This document shows positions 63,074 to 64,000 of a stretch of DNA of 64,000 nucleotides, one piece after another. This DNA is from Rhynochetos jubatus (taxonomy: Eukaryota; Chordata; Aves; Eurypygiformes; Rhynochetidae): the NCBI GenBank assembly GCA_027574665.1, contig CM050648.1, positions 64,063,363-64,127,362 of the forward strand. Direction: 5' to 3'. Numbering within the stretch: the first letter of the stretch is position 1; each line of letters opens with the position of its first letter. A program made the translations under genes and the position numbers. Below the pieces are notes generated by a model. The model did no database searches. It saw only the letters and a list, made by a program, of their open reading frames with translations, and had not been told where the DNA came from.

Positions 63074-64000
63074 TCATAGCACCCATCACAAGAATATCTT
63101 GTTCTTTAACAAGTTGCACTTGTAAGTTATGGTGACTATTTTACTTTTATTGTTTTCGTCTTATTTACAAAACGTTTAGTTAACATTTAAAATACCATCA
63201 TTAAAACCGTGACAGGGTCCACAGCCTTCAACCAGGACAGGGTCTCCTTCCAGAAAGCATGCAAAGACAGGGAAGAATTTTCCTTCCCTAAGAGTCTTGT
63301 AACTTAAATAGACAGAACACATGAGTAGGAGGTAAACCTTTCTCCAGTATTACAGGCATGGAACAAAGGTGAAGATAAGTTAAGGGCAACACATGAAAAA
63401 ATACTTACAGCCCACTCGAGAAGCTTAAGCAGACATTAGAAATTTAAATCCAGAGCTGTGATTCTGAAAACCCATTCTCAGCCACCACATAATGCTGGGG
63501 TTTGTAATCACAACAGACACCTCCTTTCTTATTTTACAAGTGCTTCACGCACTTCAAGTTCTGCCATCAGTTATACAACATAACACTCCAGCCACGATGA
63601 CATGGCCAAGCAGCTGGTGATTTTACACCAGAACCCCACCAATGTACAATGAGGATATTTCTCTGCCATCCTAGGTCTTCACCCAGCACACTTTCTCAGA
63701 CACAGAAAATACTAACCATCAGGCTCAGGCTTCTCACAAGACAGAGTGGAAACCACTGTAATACCCTCCCTCCTTGCCTTTTTTAAACAGCTATAGCAGG
63801 AGGTCACCCATACCATTAGATAATAAGCTTGTGATTAGCATACTCACACAGGATGTGGGAAACCAGGGATTGTTTTAGAAGATACTGAGGGGAAAGATCA
63901 GTCTGACTTGATCACAGGGTAACTGTGAGTCACCAGTGTGATCTAGAAGGGGAAAATTAAAAAAAAAAGACAGACAAACAGACCTACGTTGTATCATGAG

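Larger units (their letters stand above)
52889..64000 (-). other. MBP: Intron upstream of the golli start-codon exon (partial)
   Basis: This sequence lies 5' of the golli coding start and should be intron between the noncoding first exon(s) and exon A. Visible are a mixed A/C-rich tract at 53.1 kb, a small CpG-rich patch at 56.69-56.83 kb, an ancient-repeat-like stretch near 56.0 kb, and a short TA repeat near 63.06 kb. No broad CpG island that could be the main golli promoter is present, so the promoter is probably beyond 64000. From 56826 to 64000 I see no gene, CR1 or LTR; the open frames there are short and AT-rich. Confidence 0.55.

Overview
This is a piece of vertebrate nuclear DNA, almost certainly from a bird. 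It is AT-rich, has no dense coding, and carries several CR1 retroposons of the avian type (3' ends with the 'gagggtgtccctgccc' core and a TTCTATGAT-like tail). It also carries one avian ERVL-type solo LTR beginning tgtattgggtttgcg and ending in a 'gggtcaaccca' motif. Nearly all of the longer ORFs look like chance open frames. I see no bacterial features, CRISPR array, operon, rRNA or convincing tRNA.

The one gene I can identify is MBP, on the minus strand, in its long 'golli' form. Two small exons with proper splice sites spell the golli N-terminus. Exon A (52814..52888) holds 24 nt of 5'UTR, the start codon in a strong context and 17 codons (MGNHVGKREHSADKSAK; human golli starts MGNHAGKRELNAEKAS). 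Exon B (20842..20932, 91 nt) encodes the next 30 codons plus one base and ends in SEDNEVF(G), which matches human golli. The exons join in phase 0 across an intron of about 31.9 kb. The rest of golli (the segment starting EAD..., then the classic MBP exons) was not found and should lie below position 1. The noncoding first golli exon and its promoter were not recognised and should lie at or above the right end of the window.

Layout from left to right. 1..20841 is the intron downstream of exon B. It holds two CR1 3' ends, an exon-like open frame at about 1.6 kb, a GC- and CpG-rich islet with a six-run G-quadruplex motif at 18.1-18.46 kb, and an old CR1 that stops about 40 bp from exon B. 20933..52813 is the exon A to exon B intron. 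It holds more CR1 pieces (two in tandem at 24 kb and a reverse-transcriptase fragment at 38 kb), a long poly-G tract at 31.35 kb, an unclassified repeat-like block at 32.8-33.4 kb, the solo LTR at 40.2-41.2 kb and a GT-rich tract at 49.3 kb. 52889..64000 is the intron upstream of exon A, with a small CpG-rich patch at 56.7 kb and simple repeats.

I found no new biological system. The points most worth following up are the golli exons in a bird, the direct CR1 repeats flanking exon B, the CpG/G-quadruplex islet inside the golli intron, and the exon-like frame at 1.6 kb. All alignments and family calls were made by eye and from memory, without searches.
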